64,000 nucleotides of DNA from Cymbidium sinense (lineage: Eukaryota; Streptophyta; Magnoliopsida; Asparagales; Orchidaceae), in contig CM038221.1 in the NCBI GenBank assembly GCA_021442155.1, positions 146,931,601 through 146,995,600 on the forward strand. Reading direction: 5' to 3'. The notes under the pieces were generated by a model, which was given only the letters and a program-made list of their open reading frames with translations, ran no database searches and was not told the origin of the DNA. The stretch's first letter is position 1; each line of letters opens with the position of its first letter. The position numbers and the translations under genes are program-made. This document shows positions 47,540 to 60,052 of this stretch, piece by piece.

Positions 47540-47840
47540 GTTTAGGGTAGGTGTAAGAGTCCCCCAGTGGCATCTTATCAATCTTTCACAACACAAACAC
47601 CATCAAACACAATCTACCGGTGCTATTAGGATAGGTGTGAGAGAACCCAAGAGGCATCCTATTTCAGTTAGGACAACTAAGTTAGGTGTGAGAGAACCCA
47701 AGCGACATCCTTTCTTAGTGGGAATTCCCATTTGACACTCATGGCACCATTTCATCAAAATCCCCAAGCGCGTTTGAGATAGGTGTAAGAGAACCCAAGA
47801 GGCATCCTATTCCCTTTAATACAAGCACAAAAATAAACAC
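47540..47840 (+). repeat. Short tandem repeat after the integrase remnant
   Basis: Four copies of a segment like 'taggtgtgagagaaccca' followed by 'agaggcatccta' occur near 47545, 47630, 47683 and 47778, spaced about 50-95 bp. The frame at 47538-47735 is a translation of it. Confidence 0.7.
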
Positions 47841-47859
47841 ATATCTTTTGTCTCAGGCT

Positions 47860-50340
47860 ACTTTGATGTGGGAGTAAGCCCCATTTTGGCACTCACTCTT
47901 TAGCTGCTCTAGGTTGGGTCTCCATGCTACCTAAGTAGTATGTCACCCTTGTGGTCACTTATTTGGAAGATGTGAGTCCCTGTGCTTTCTTCCTAACTTG
48001 ACCATTACAAACCAATGAGTTCTTCGTTAGTATGGTAGATTTTACTGCCTAGCCAGTAACCTAACTCATGTTGATTTTGTTTAAGTAGATGTGAGTCCCT
48101 GAGATTTTTTCTTGAATTAATCATCATGATCTAACTAGGTCAAGTATATTTGAGGTTTAGGATAAGTCCCCTAGAGGCTCCTTTCCTCTTGACTACTTTT
48201 AATAGTCCTCCTCATAGCATTCGGATGTGTTGAGGCTGAAGACTATCCTAACAATCAATTTTGCTATAGGAATATGTGAGTCCCCGAGCTTTCTTCCTAG
48301 GCTGATTGTTGTAAACTGATAGGCACCTTAGATTGGATGATGTTCGCTATATCTGTGACGACTCACCCGGTGAGTACACCACTCTTGGCGGTATGAGTCC
48401 CGAGCTTTCTCTTTGAGTTAGACATTACTATTTGATAGCTATGTCATCTTCTTCTGGTTTTGGATTAAGCCCTTTAGTGGCCCCATCCCCTGCGGGCACT
48501 CTATTTGGATCACATTCTTTGCGACCCCATTTAGACATTACCTGGGTTACTCTAGGATTGGACAGTCCCGCTTTCCTAGTAGCCACCTTTGTGGTTGGAG
48601 AATTTGTTCAGCAGATATACTGATTCTCCCTTGGTTGAATAAATCTGAGATAGGTCTAGGCTGATATAAGCTCCTTCTCAGTTTGAACCCTCACAAACTA
48701 ACATGGTCCATGATAAACAAACTAAACAAACTAAGTAACTAATTCACTTGAGAATTAAGAATTCAAGCCCCCAAAGGGCCCATTTTCCCAAGCAGGCCTC
48801 CTATCTTTAGGGCAGTGTCAGCAGAACTCCCTGTAGGAATTGCTTGTCTTCCTGATTTGAGATAAATCCTTAGGTCGATACTCACTCTGAAGTCGCCCTT
48901 AGGTTGGGTTCAATCTGCTTTGCCACAAGCAGGTTACCCTAATAGTCATCTCACTTTGGAAGATGTAAGACTATGACACATTCTTTCTAGCATGATTATC
49001 GCAAATCGATGGGCAGCCCTAGGTCGGGTTCAATGTGATGCCTAAAGCAACCGATCACCCCAGTGGTCTTTTATTGTGGAAGATATGAGTCACCAAGCTT
49101 TCTTCCCCTAAATTGATCATTACAAACTGGCATGCACTCCTTTAGTCAAATAGTTCTCCCATCGGCCGGGAAGCTACTCCCTTTGGTTCAGTAAATCTGA
49201 GATAGGTCTAGGCTGATATAAGCGCTTTCTTAGTGTAACCCACCGCAAATCAATGAAATCCATCAAAACAAACTAAAAAAATTAAATTAATCTTTGACTA
49301 TCTTTGAGCTGATTTAAGTCTCCCAGTGGCATTCACTCAATAGTTAGCCTTTGGTCAGGTTTTGATTTGTTGCCCAAAGCAATCGATCACCCTAGTGGTT
49401 CTTTATTTTGGAAGATGTGAGTCCCTGCACTTTCTTCCTAACTTGACCATGGCAAATAGAAAGGCACCTCTTTGGTTGGATAGTCCTACCTTGTGGTTGG
49501 TAGACTACTACCTTTTGATTGATAAATCGATAAAACTGCATGACCCTACTCGGTCATCCATCATCGATGACACCCATAAAAAAAAACTAAAAATAAAATT
49601 ATTCAGGACTATCTTCAAGTTTATCTAAGTCCCCCAGTGGCATTTACTTAATAGTCAGCCCTAAGTTGGGTTTCAATCTGTTGCCTTGCCAATAGATCAC
49701 CTCAGCAACTGGTCTCTACTTTGGAGGATGTAAGTCTACTATGCTTTCTTCCTAGTACAGTTGTTGCATACCGAAAGGCATCCTTTTGGTTGGCTAGTCC
49801 TACTATGTGTTTAGTAGACTACCCCTTTGGATTAGTAAATCTGAGTTAGATTTAGGCCTCTATGGCTCCTGCTCAATGAGGTCCATTGCAAACCAGCAGA
49901 ATCCATCTCAAAACCAAAAATTAAAACTTTGAAACAAACAAAACAAAATAATCAATCAATCCAAATCAAATCTTTTGCTTCTCCTCAGTGAGATGCAAAT
50001 CTTTTTGGTTCCCTAACGGATTCAGAATTCTAATCCCTCAGTGGATTTCATAACCCCTCCCTTGTCGATGACTTGAACTTGCCTCCTCAGTGGAGAGCTC
50101 ACTTTTCTATCCCCGGTGGAGTCAAAATAAATAGAATTAAACAAACAACAAATTGAAATAAATTCAACCCTCTTCCTCAGCAGAACTTAATTAAACAAAT
50201 CAAATTTTTCCCTAGCAAGACTCAAAATCAAATCAAACCTCTCATCCCCTCGTGGATGACTTGAACATGCTTCCCTAGTGGAAGGTTCACATACTTTATC
50301 CCTAGTGGATTCCCCTTTCCCTGTATTATGTCCTTGACTT
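47860..50340 (+). repeat. Diverged tandem repeats of the 3' region
   Basis: The block 'ggaagatgtgagtccc' plus 'gctttcttcc' recurs near 47966, 48082, 48275, 48395, 48958, 49078, 49408 and 49725. Longer units of about 400-550 bp are marked by 'agataggtctaggctgatataag' at about 48650 and 49200, and by 'ccctaggtcgggttcaat' variants. From 49980 a different set begins with 'cctcagtggag' and 'gatgacttgaac' (50060, 50250). Hypervariable tandem repeats in this position are a known property of Tat/Ogre elements. No gene is seen; frames at 48432-48623 and 49362-49628 lack domains. Confidence 0.75.
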
Positions 50341-50490
50341 AAGTAGATCCACATTGCACTAAGCTCTAGATTTCTTCTACACCTCGGGTTAGGAGTAGAT
50401 CATTTTTGTTAGTGCTTTTGATCATTTGGTGCTGTTGATCATTTCGGTCAACACAAATACCTGCGGAGTTCCTTATTAGTCACACCATAC
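50341..50490 (+). other. Non-repetitive stretch before the PPT
   Basis: Short 3' untranslated sequence with a small direct repeat of 'ttgatcatttggt' (about 50427-50450). Nothing else is recognised. Confidence 0.4.
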
Positions 50491-50515
50491 CTATTGGGGG
50501 CCCCATGTTGACCTC
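50491..50515 (+). other. Candidate polypurine tract next to LTR E
   Basis: TTGGGGGCCCCA directly precedes TGTTGACC at 50516. The G run in this position would prime plus-strand synthesis. The tract is short and interrupted by CCCC, so it is only a fair PPT. Confidence 0.55.
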
Positions 50516-53500
50516 ATTTTTAGGATGAGCTCTCAACCCCTCCATCTTAGATATAAGACTCCTCCTAGACTTTAAGAGATCCTTAGTCCTAAGGCACATC
50601 TAGTGATTAGGTGGACACTCAACCTAGCCCTAGAGACTTAGAATGGTTAGCCATAGGAATCGGTCATGCCTTAGGGGTGTTAGGAAAATTTGCCTACCCT
50701 ATAGCTTGAACCAAATTCCTCACTTCCTTCCTTCAAGTCAAACTCCAAATCAAATCAACATCAAACCTAAATCAATTCCAGCTTAATTTATTTTTCTCAA
50801 ACCCAAATTAATTTTAAATGATTGAAATCCATGATCAATTCCAAATGATTAAAGCTTATGATTGAAAATTCAAGTCAAAAATATTTCCTAAGTCCTTTAA
50901 TCCTCTCTTAAGGACTTAGCCTAAATCAATTCAAATTCCTGAAATTTTTTCACAACACATTTATATTCTCATTTATATTCACGTTTATAAATGAAATATA
51001 GATTCAAATCAATCAAACTAAATTCAAAATTCAAATCCAAATCAAAAATCTTTTCAAAGTAATTTGATCCCCTCTTATGGACTTAGCTCAAATCAAGTTC
51101 AAATCACTTCAAATTCATGAAATTTTCTCATAACCCATTTATGTTCTCTTTTATATTCACAAATATAAATGAAATATAAATTCAAATATCCAAAACCAAA
51201 TCCAAAACTCAAACTCAAATTCATTCAAAATTCAACCTAAGCCTTTCAAGTCAAATTCTTGAACTTAGCCAAATCAAATTCAAATCAAGCCAAACTCTTT
51301 ATTTTTATTCATGATTCAATCAATCATGCAATCATGAATCCAAATATAAATACAAACTTTAATCACTTAACCAAAACTCAATTCAAAAATCAAACCCAAC
51401 TCAAACTCATGTTCACCCTTTGAACTTGAAATTATCAAATGAATCAGAACTAATTTGACTTCAAATCTCTTACAAATGAATTAATATTTCAATCATAAGT
51501 CCATATGTGAGTTCAATCAAATTCAAATCAAGTTTGACCAAGCCATTTGACCTACTTAGGCTCACTTGACCCAAAGTGACCTAAAGTATCCCTTATGAGC
51601 CAAATTCTAATCCTAACCAAAATAGATTGAACTAAGCCCATCTAAACCTCTCATCATGATCAACAATCATCATAAGATGATCAATCACTCAAATTGGGTC
51701 AAACCAAGTCGAACCTAAGGGTTGACCAAGTCAACACTTAGCCAAAATAAAATCTAAACTAGCCAAAACCCACCATAGGCCAAATTGATTAAAATCATTG
51801 ATCTAAGCTCATTCATGATCAATGTTTGAACTTGACCAATTCAACATTTGAGCCTAATCTAAAAAGCCAAAATATGTCAAAACTTGATCTAAGCCAAATT
51901 GATTGAAACTAATGGGTCAAGTTCATTCCAAAATGATTCATGAACTTGACCAAAGCCTCAATTTGCCAACTAGACCTAACCAAGCCCAATTTACCATGAA
52001 CCCAACTTGACCTAAAAAGTAAAATTGAGCCAAACTCAAATATAAATAAAATTGATTGAAAACAAAGATACCAATATATTTCATATGATCAACTAAACCT
52101 AAACTAACTCATGACCTAACCCAAATAGGTCAAATTGGTCAAATTGGTCAACTTAATCCATTTGACCTAAATGAACTCAATTGAACCATAACCAAATATA
52201 AACCAAATTGAATCAAACCAAAGCCACCAAACTATTTCAAATGGTCATATGAACTTGACCCAACCCTTGGTTTGACCTAATTTGACTAATTGGTCAACTT
52301 GACCCATGTTGACCCATTTTGACCTAAATGGGTCAACATGAGCCAAATCACATCAAACTAACTCCAAATTCAATGAAACTTGGCCTAACCTATTTTTCAG
52401 ACATACCAAACATGCCCAAAGTGATATAAAGGTCAAATGGCCATTTTACCCCTAGGCCATAGGGTAACCCAAAATCAAAACCACTTGGAATTTGGCCAAT
52501 TCCTTTTCATGGACACTTGACATCCTCTTAGTGGCCAAATGGTCACTGATGAACATGGTGCACATGACCCAATGGGTTTGGGTTAGCCAAACCCAACCCA
52601 AACCCAAAATTGACCACCTTCTTTGAAAATGGCCACATGGAATCCTCCCTCCACCTTATTTGAGCACATGGCCACCTCACCCACTCCTCCTCTGGCCAAA
52701 ACTGAATGCCATGCCACTCTAAATAGCTCAAACAAACCATTGAATAGGGTCAATTGGATCAAAATGACAAGCTCCTTCATGACCATTCGATCCTTCAAGG
52801 GGGAGATATACTCCCCGTAATTTCAATCAATCTTAATAGTCTCATACTCGATTGAGCTAAGGGAAGCCAGAGGAGCCATTACTAAGTGATCCCAAGCTTC
52901 TTAGATTTTTTTCAACTTCTCCATTTTGGATTTACTCAAATCAAAAATAGGGGACCTCCATTGAAAATCCAACTTACACCACACTCAACACCATGCCAAT
53001 TCACTTTGCAAGCTTCATCAGGGAGCTCGATCGAACTCACTCAAGCCTTCACACAAACTCCAAAGGAAAGGGAGGGCTACTCTTGATCAAGATCGAGCCT
53101 ACTTGAAGGGGAGCTTGGCCTCTAGAAGGATCCATCCAATCTCAAGACCTCAAACTCTCAATAAAGCTTTGCCTCCACTAGACGAAGCTCCTCTAAAGAA
53201 ATCGAGTGCCAATGAGATAAACTATTAAACCGAGCATAGTTTCAATATTGTTTAGAGCTTCGTGAAGTGGATTTTCATCCCATGAGATTCTAGCCGTTAG
53301 ATGTGATCTCCCTTGCATGTTGATGGAGTGGCAGAATTTGGGATCAATCTGAGCTCAATCGAGCTCGAATCATGCCCTAGAAGATGGACGAATGTCCTCT
53401 CCTGCAAGAAAATACAGAGACATATAATGGGTCATCCATCCGTGCATTTTGGATGGACGGTCATGATCAAAGACACGTAGATCCCATGGATTATCCCTTT

Positions 53501-55126
53501 AGAACTGTGGATATAACCTTGGCCATTCGATCCTTGATCGCACAAGTGAAGAGAAAGTGCGTAGCACCGTCCCTGATGTGACACTACGATGTGACAACTT
53601 AAATATTGAATCCCATCATGCCACATGAAAAGCGCATGTCATGTCAATGGTCCACGTGGTGCCGACTGGATTAAAACATTTAATTAGGCTATTAAATCAC
53701 CTAATTAGTCATGAAAACTTCCTAAATTCATATCTAAGCCTAGAAAAATTAGAAAAATATGAAATAAATTGCATTGGATAGATAATTGAACATAGAATAT
53801 TCTAAAAATGATATCAATGGATTTTGAATAGTGCTTTTCTCTGGATTTTGGTTGTATTGGGAATGTTGTTTTTCTAATTACTCCACTGATTAATCCCAAA
53901 CATCTTGTGCATAATTAGTGGGATGACTTCCGCCTTCCCTAATTTTCTTGGGAGTTATTGGTAGTTTAATCAGAGGAATTGCTAGTTCATTCCTTAATCA
54001 CCCCCTAATATAATTAATTAAGGATATAATTAGTGGTCTAACCCTCAAATTGAGTCAATTAAGTTTTGATTAAGTGAATATGAGGTTTAGGAAATAATTT
54101 TGGGATACTTTTCTTAAGATATTCCTTAAACCACATTTCTTTCTTAATCCAACCTTAATTAAGGGTTAATTCACTAATTACCCCCTTAATTAATTTCATA
54201 AAATTCTAAAACCTTCCATAACTTAACTAATCAATGTTGGGTAGGTGCTTATGTGTTCAAGAGCCTAAGCATAATTAAGAAAATTAAAATTCAACTCACA
54301 TGTATGAGAGGTTTATGAAATTACTTAAAATAAACCCCTTAGCTTAATTAATCCTTAATCATGAGCCAATTGCATTATGTACTTTTTTTCTTAGGTGCAT
54401 TATTGATTTAAATTCTTTGTGTGGTTTTATGTTATATCATTGGCTCATAATTATTTGATTAACTATGCTAATGGTGTGGTGTACACACATTAATTCATTA
54501 ACCTAGCAACATATAAAAATTATCTAATAATCCTAAGAATAAACTAAATCAACAAACATATGCGGCAATGCATTAGGAGCGGTAAACTCACCTCACATTT
54601 CTCAAATTAAATCAAACTCAAAACAAAATCAAACCTTCCTTAAAAATAACTTGATTTGCTTTAAAATTTCTTATTTTATAGGATTGTCTTTAAGAATTAA
54701 TTAGGGTGAATGTGTTTAAATGCTTTCATCACTTTAGTTCTTTTCTAGCATGCTAAATATGTATTCCATATGAAATTCATGCATTCATACTTTTCTAAAA
54801 TCAAATCGAAGATGAAATATTTTCTTTATGTCAAATTGCATGATTTGGCTAAAGTAAAATATGAATAGCTATTATCACTACTAAATCTAAAACTATTTTC
54901 AAAATTTATAAATCAAATACCTAAAATTGAAAGTTTGCTACTTATAATTATTTATAAGCTTGCATGTTGATATAAATATGAAGATGTGCAAAGTGTGGCT
55001 TTCCTTCTCTTTACTTTTAGCATAGTTTTGAATAGGATTTGGCAAAGTGTATTGTTCATTTGAAAAGAACACAACACTTGCCAAACCCCCTTTCTATTCA
55101 TTCCTATGATATTACTTAAGAAGGAC
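50516..55126 (+). mobile_element. 3' LTR (copy E), left part
   Basis: It starts TGTTGACCTCATTTTTAGGA, nearly identical to LTR C at 29128. It contains the TTGACC field (51500-52340), a G-box CCACGTGG at 53652-53659, and then AT-rich sequence to 55126, where the chromovirus begins. The last five bases, AGGAC, are its target duplication. With 60447-63387 the LTR totals about 7.55 kb. Frames at 52543-53626 are shared only with LTR C, through LTR identity. Confidence 0.9.
55122..55126. repeat. Target-site duplication AGGAC, left copy
   Basis: AGGAC precedes the chromovirus LTR start TGATATCACC. The second copy is at 60442-60446. Confidence 0.88.
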
Positions 55127-55541
55127 TGATATCACCCCGAAGTCTTATTGAGGAAGGAAGGGTCGACTCGAGCGGGAAAAAAGAAGAAAAGCTAGGGCAA
55201 TGGGCTCTTCTAGCGGCCTGACTCCGGAGGAGAAGAGATCAAGAAACAGAGGAGAGGGAAGAAGAAGAAGTGCAGTCCAGGAAATTTCACACCTTTCCTG
55301 TTATCTATTGTTCATTTATATAATATTCCTCTACATCTTCTTGGTTTTCTTGAATACTCTAACTGAATATGTTATTTCTAACATATTTGTTACATTTCTT
55401 GGTATATCTACAAAATATATTTCTAATCTTTTCTTTTTTTAGTTTATTTACTGTAGAGCTCATGCCTATTGTTCGAAGTCCTTTAGCCATTCTGGTCTTC
55501 TCCTTTCTCTTTTTTTTTGGGTATGTTGTGCATGCACATCA
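55127..55541 (-). repeat. Chromovirus LTR at the 3' end of the element
   Basis: It begins TGATATCACC and ends GCACATCA on the + strand. It shares 'ttgaggaaggaaggg' and 'cggaggagaagagatcaaga'-type blocks with the other LTR but has about 26 extra bases. Confidence 0.9.
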
Positions 55542-55555
55542 CTACCCCCTTCCCC
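55542..55555 (-). other. Polypurine tract of the chromovirus
   Basis: On the minus strand GGGGAAGGGGGTAG runs straight into the LTR start TGATGTGC. It is a classical tract and fixes the element as minus strand. Confidence 0.88.
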
Positions 55556-55569
55556 AAAAATGACCTTGC

Positions 55570-56990
55570 CCTCAAGGTCAAAGTTAGGATATGCCTTCTG
55601 AAAATCTTTGAGAGGGATCCAAGATGCGTCTTTTGTTAATAAGCCATTGCACTACACTAAGATTTCTTTTATTGGTCTTTATCCTTGCATTATAATTCAT
55701 TTATCTAGAATATCAATTGGCTTGACTAATGGCTTGCCTTCAATAAATTGTGCTGGAAGTACTGCTAGGTGTAGGTTAGAATCTTGCCGAAATTGTTTGA
55801 GACGAGATACATGGAAAACATTGTGAATTTTTATTGTGTCTAGAACCTCTAGTCTATAAGCCATTGTACCCACTTTTTGTGTTATTTTAAAAGGTCCATA
55901 GTATTGTCTTTGCAATTTTGTGTATGGTTGAGTTGTTACTGAAGTCTGTCTATATGGTTGCAATTTAACAAGGACTAAACTGTTAACTTGAAACTACAAC
56001 TCTCTTCTTTTCTTATTGGCCATTTATTTCAATCTGTTTTGTGCCTCTTGTAAATTCTCTTTGAGTTGTTGTAATATCTTATCTCTTTCCTGCAAAATTA
56101 TTTCCACTTCTGGATTGGTAGTGGGATTACAGTTATAAGGTATAATTGAAGGTGGAAGTCTCCCATAAATGATTTGGAAAGGAGTCATTTTTGTAGATGT
56201 GTTAATAGATGTGTTGTAGGAAAATTCTGCCTAAGTATTACAACCAACTTTTTGGTGATTCTAATACAAAGCTATGAAGGTATTGCTCTAGTACTATGTT
56301 TGTTACTTATGTTTGATCGTCTGTTTGTGGATGATAGGAGCTGCTATGATTCAGTGTAGTCCCACTTAGTCGAAATAGTTTCTGCTAGAAGGAACTCATA
56401 AAAATGGGATCTCTATCTGAAATAATACTTTGTGGGGTGCCAGGAAGTTTTCAAATGTCTGATACAAAGATAGTTGCAACTGTTGTTGCAGAAAAATTGG
56501 TGTTAAGGGCTGAAAAATGGGCATACTTAGACAATCTATCAACCACTACTAATACAACTATTTTATTTTGTGACTTTGGTAAACCCATAATGAAATTTAT
56601 TGAGAGTTCTTCCCATATGGCTGTTGGTATTAGTAACGGCTGTAGTAAACTTGTAGGTTTCTGGCTGTCGTATTTCACTTGTTGGCATGTGAGACATGTA
56701 GCAACAAATTTTTGAACGTCTTGTTTCATTTTAGCCCAGTAGAATTGTTGTATTATCCTTGCTAATGTTCTCCTTATGCCGTAATGGCCACCCAATGGTG
56801 ATGAATGTAGCTCGATCATTATTTTTATGCGTAAATCTGAATTTGCAGTTATTATGATGCATTTTTTGTAATATACTAACCCATTATGTATTATGTAGTT
56901 CTGAAATTTTGCTGGGTTTTTCATAATCTGGTGTAACAGTTGTTGCAGTTTTGGTTTAACTTGTGTTTCCTCTTTAATTTGATTCATCAA
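55570..56990 (-). pseudogene. Chromovirus integrase with chromodomain-like tail
   Basis: The zinc-binding part shows 'HSSPLGGHYG' and 'CLTCQQVK' (H-H-C-C). The catalytic core begins with 'ELSINFIMGLPKS', where the family has Asp in place of this Asn, so the first Asp of the D-D-E triad is lost. The frame then breaks near 56451. The C-terminal domain is at 55963-55697 with 'YYGPFKITQKVG' and 'IHNVFHVSRLKQF'. A frame to the left of it shows 'DASWIPLKDFQKAYPNF' and 'DLEGKVIFGEGG', which matches the end of a chromovirus chromodomain. It would have joined element DNA to the chromosome and, through the chromodomain, directed it to certain chromatin. Plus-strand frames at 55608-56715 are shadows. 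Confidence 0.85.
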
Positions 56991-57009
56991 TGAAGTGAAT
57001 TATTGTGTA

Positions 57010-58240
57010 TATGCATAGAGACTCTGACTGTTTTGGTTCTGGGAGTTTTCTGTTGTGGTGCAGTTATCCTCTATGCTGTGATTTTCTACTTTACAGGACA
57101 ATGCATCAACTGCTTTATTGCTATTCCTAGTTTGTACTCTATTATGTAGTCGAAACCCAGGAGTTTGATTAGAAATCATTGTTGTTCGAGTGTTTGAATC
57201 ATTTGCTGCATTAATTCTCTTATACTCTTTTGATATGTTCTAATGGTGACTTTGTTTCCTAGCAGATATTGGCACCACCACCCCACTGCTTCTGTGATTG
57301 CATATAGTTCTCGAGCATATATTGATGTTTTTTGTAAGATTGGTGAGAGTTTTTTTTGCTAAAATAGGCAATTGGATGGTTGTTTTGTAGCAAAACTGCT
57401 CATATTGTTGTACCTAAAGCATCTATTTCTAGCACAAAAGGTAAGAAAAAATTAGGAAATGTCAAAATTGGTAAGGATATCATAGCTGCTTTAGTTGTAG
57501 GAATGCTTGTTGAGCTTCCTCTGACCACTGGAATTGTTGTTTTGTTAATAGGGATGTTAATGGTGTTGCAATTTCTGCATAGTGTCGCACAAATTTTCTG
57601 TAATACCCTGTTAGCCCCAAAAATTCTCTTATCTATTTTACAGAATTTGGAGTTTGCCATGATTGCACTGCTTCAATCTTTTTTTAATCTACTACTATTC
57701 CTTATGCCGAGAGGATATGTCCTAAGTATTCGATTATTTTTTGTAGAAATTTGCATTTTGATGGCTTGATGAACAATGTATGTTATTTTGATTGTTCAAG
57801 AACCGATTGTAGATGGATTTGATGATGGTTTATTGATGGGATGTATATTAATATATCATAAAAAAACTAACACAAATTTGTGTAGGAAGGGTCTCAGAAT
57901 TGTGTTCATCATTGCTTGAAAGGTTGATGGTGCATTCGTCAATCCGAATGGCATGGCTATAAATTCATAATGTCCTTCATGCGTTCTAAATGCTATTTTG
58001 GGTATGTGATCTTCTGCCATTCGTATTTGGTGATAACATGAGCGTAAATCCAATTTTGAAAAGCAAATCGCTCCATGTAATTCATCCATTAACTCCTCTG
58101 GTGTTGGTATTAGGAAACGGTCTGGAATAGTGATCTTGTTCAAAGCTCTATAATCAATGCAAAACCTCCATGTCCCATATTTTTTTCCACTAGAAGAGCT
58201 GGTGAAGAAAAAGGGCTTGTGCTTTCTCTTATAACTCCTA
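57010..58240 (-). pseudogene. Chromovirus reverse transcriptase and RNase H
   Basis: RT starts before '[13 protein letters not shown]' (58143), preceded in a broken frame by '[12 protein letters not shown]'. It continues with '[17 protein letters not shown]' and '[13 protein letters not shown]'. At the polymerase box near 57860 the frame stops. A run of seven T shifts it, and the alternative frame reads FFYDILIY where FFDDILIY is usual, so one catalytic Asp is Tyr. RNase H follows, with 'LPFVLEIDALGTTI' and 'AVLLQNNHPIAYFSKK' (about 57430-57340). The enzyme cannot be active. The plus-strand frame at 57380-57769 is a shadow. Confidence 0.85.
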
Positions 58241-58539
58241 TCTCTAGCATTTCTTTGATCAGTCTTTCAATTTCTATTTTTTGAAAATAGGGGTATCTAT
58301 AGGGTTTTACCTTTATCGGTTGAACTCCTGGAAGAAGATTGATATGATGATCTACCTCTCTTTTGGGAGGTAATTCTATTGGAGGTTGGAATAAATCCTG
58401 ATATTATTGTAATACTTGTTGTATGCTTGTAGGTAGTTCTTCGAATTCACCTGGTGGAGTGTTTGTCTACTGTAATACTTCTCTTATATGAAAATATGAG
58501 ACAATTTTAGCCTTGTCTCTAAGATTTGTGAACTGGTGT

Positions 58540-58960
58540 AAGGTAATGTTCTCCAGGTTTGTTGTTGTATCCCCTTCTAGTTGTATTAGTGTGTTGTTCC
58601 ATCAAAATTTCATTGTCAATTTCTTTTTTATAATCTGTTGTATATTCCCCAAGTTGTTCTAACCATTGGACTCTTAAAACCACATCTGCCCCTTGCATTG
58701 GTAAGAGGTAACAATCCGTTACAAATGTGTAGCCTTGTAATTTGATTGGTATCTAGGAACAAAATCCTGAACATTGGAGTGTTTCCCCATTTCTTACTAA
58801 TACTTTGTAGAAATTTGAGGATGTTACTGTATGGTCCAAAAATTTGGCCAGTTTGGATTGTATAAAATTGTGTGTCAACCCACTGTCATTCAGAACTTGC
58901 ACTGTAATATTTCCAATCAGACCTTGTAGGTGTAAGATTCTTGGATTTGATTCCCATGAA
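58540..58960 (-). pseudogene. Chromovirus aspartic protease
   Basis: On the minus strand near 58915-58860 a frame reads 'VQVLNDSGLTHNFIQ'. D-S-G-x-T is the active-site form of retroelement proteases, and the following 'HNFI' is also typical. Downstream pieces include 'LPMQGADVVLRVQWLEQLG', like the usual end of the domain. No long open frame remains. It would have cut the Gag-Pol polyprotein. Confidence 0.75.
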
Positions 58961-59039
58961 TGCGTTAAAGCTGATTTCTGGAATGTTAGAATGGACTAAT
59001 CTTTTTTCTTGTTGTATTTCAAGTTGCAAATTATGGTCT

Positions 59040-60017
59040 TGTTCATCGTTAACTACCATAAGAAGGAATAATTTTGATTTACAGCTGTGACCCCTATGAT
59101 AATTTTCATCACAATTGAAACATAATCTTTTTTTTTTCTTTCTTCTAACTGTGCTGTTGTAAGTTTCTGAATTGGTAATATAATTTTATTATTTCATTGG
59201 TTATTTTGTAGTGGACTATTTGGAGTTGGTAATAGTGGTTGGTTTTATTTTTTTTATAGTTGTCTGAGTATTTCTGTAACCTGTGCCCATGTTCATATTA
59301 TCAGATAAGCGATCTTCCATCAATTTGGCTAGTTGAAAGGCTTGTTGTAACGATGTTGGTTGTAAGGCTTGTACCTCTCTTTTAATGTCTTTTCGCAGCC
59401 CTGACTCAAAACAGCTCTGAAGGAAGGCTGGTGGAATGCCCGAAATTTGATTTTCTAAACCCTCAAATTCATTGTAGAATTCTTGTACTGATGATTTTTG
59501 TTGCATTTTTTCTAGTTCCCCATGCAAGTCTCTATATAATGATGGTCCAAATCTTTGAATAACTTATTTTTTAAATTTGTGCCAAGAATCTAATTATTTT
59601 TTGAGGTGCATCCAATGGAACCAACTCAATGCTGGTCCATCCATATAACCGAGGCTATGACAAATTTTTGCTCCTCTGAAAGACTGTAACATTGAAAAAA
59701 TTGATCCGCTTTGAATACCATCCTCTTGGGTTTTCTCCATTAAAATGAGAAATATCAACTTTTACAGGTCTTGAGCCTGTACTTGTTGATCTGAATTATG
59801 GTGTGAGTTCAGTGGATGGGGAGTGACATACTTGAGATTCCTTACTTCCTTGTTGTTATTCTTGAATTGATTTCTCAAGCTTGTCTTCGATGGATGACAA
59901 TCTGTGAGAGACTTCATTGAGAATTATTGTGATTGATGTCATTTGTTCATCATTTTTGTTCAATCAACCAACGCATTCTTCTAATATCTTTGTAGTGTGT
60001 CTTGTACCTTCTACCAT
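59040..60017 (-). pseudogene. Chromovirus gag
   Basis: A likely start codon is at 60017 ('MVEGTRHTTKILEECVG'). The capsid part has 'VDISHFNGENPRGW' near 59775. The open stretch 59527-59216 carries 'QQKSSVQEFYNEFEGLENQI' and 'CFESGLRKDIKREVQAL', standard for Ty3 gag. A zinc knuckle C-x2-C-x4-H-x4-C ('CFNCDENYHRGHSC') sits near 59121-59078. Several stops lie between these parts, one just after the Gly near 59968. Gag would form the particle and bind RNA through the knuckle. The plus-strand frame at 59997-60248 crosses into the LTR and is not a gene. Confidence 0.82.
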
Positions 60018-60033
60018 GTTTGTTTCATAACAG

Positions 60034-60051
60034 GAATCAATGAGAGCACCA
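60034..60051 (-). other. Primer binding site of the chromovirus
   Basis: On the minus strand TGGTGCTCTCATTGATTC starts 2 nt after the LTR. TGG is the complement of a tRNA CCA end. I cannot name the tRNA; it is not the common initiator-Met type TGGTATCAGAGC. Confidence 0.65.
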
Positions 60052-60052
60052 A

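Noticed and set aside
55608..56715. Plus-strand frames of 61-103 codons
   Set aside because: Antisense shadows of the chromovirus integrase.
57380..57769. 129-codon plus-strand frame
   Set aside because: Antisense of the chromovirus RNase H, which has recognisable motifs on the other strand.
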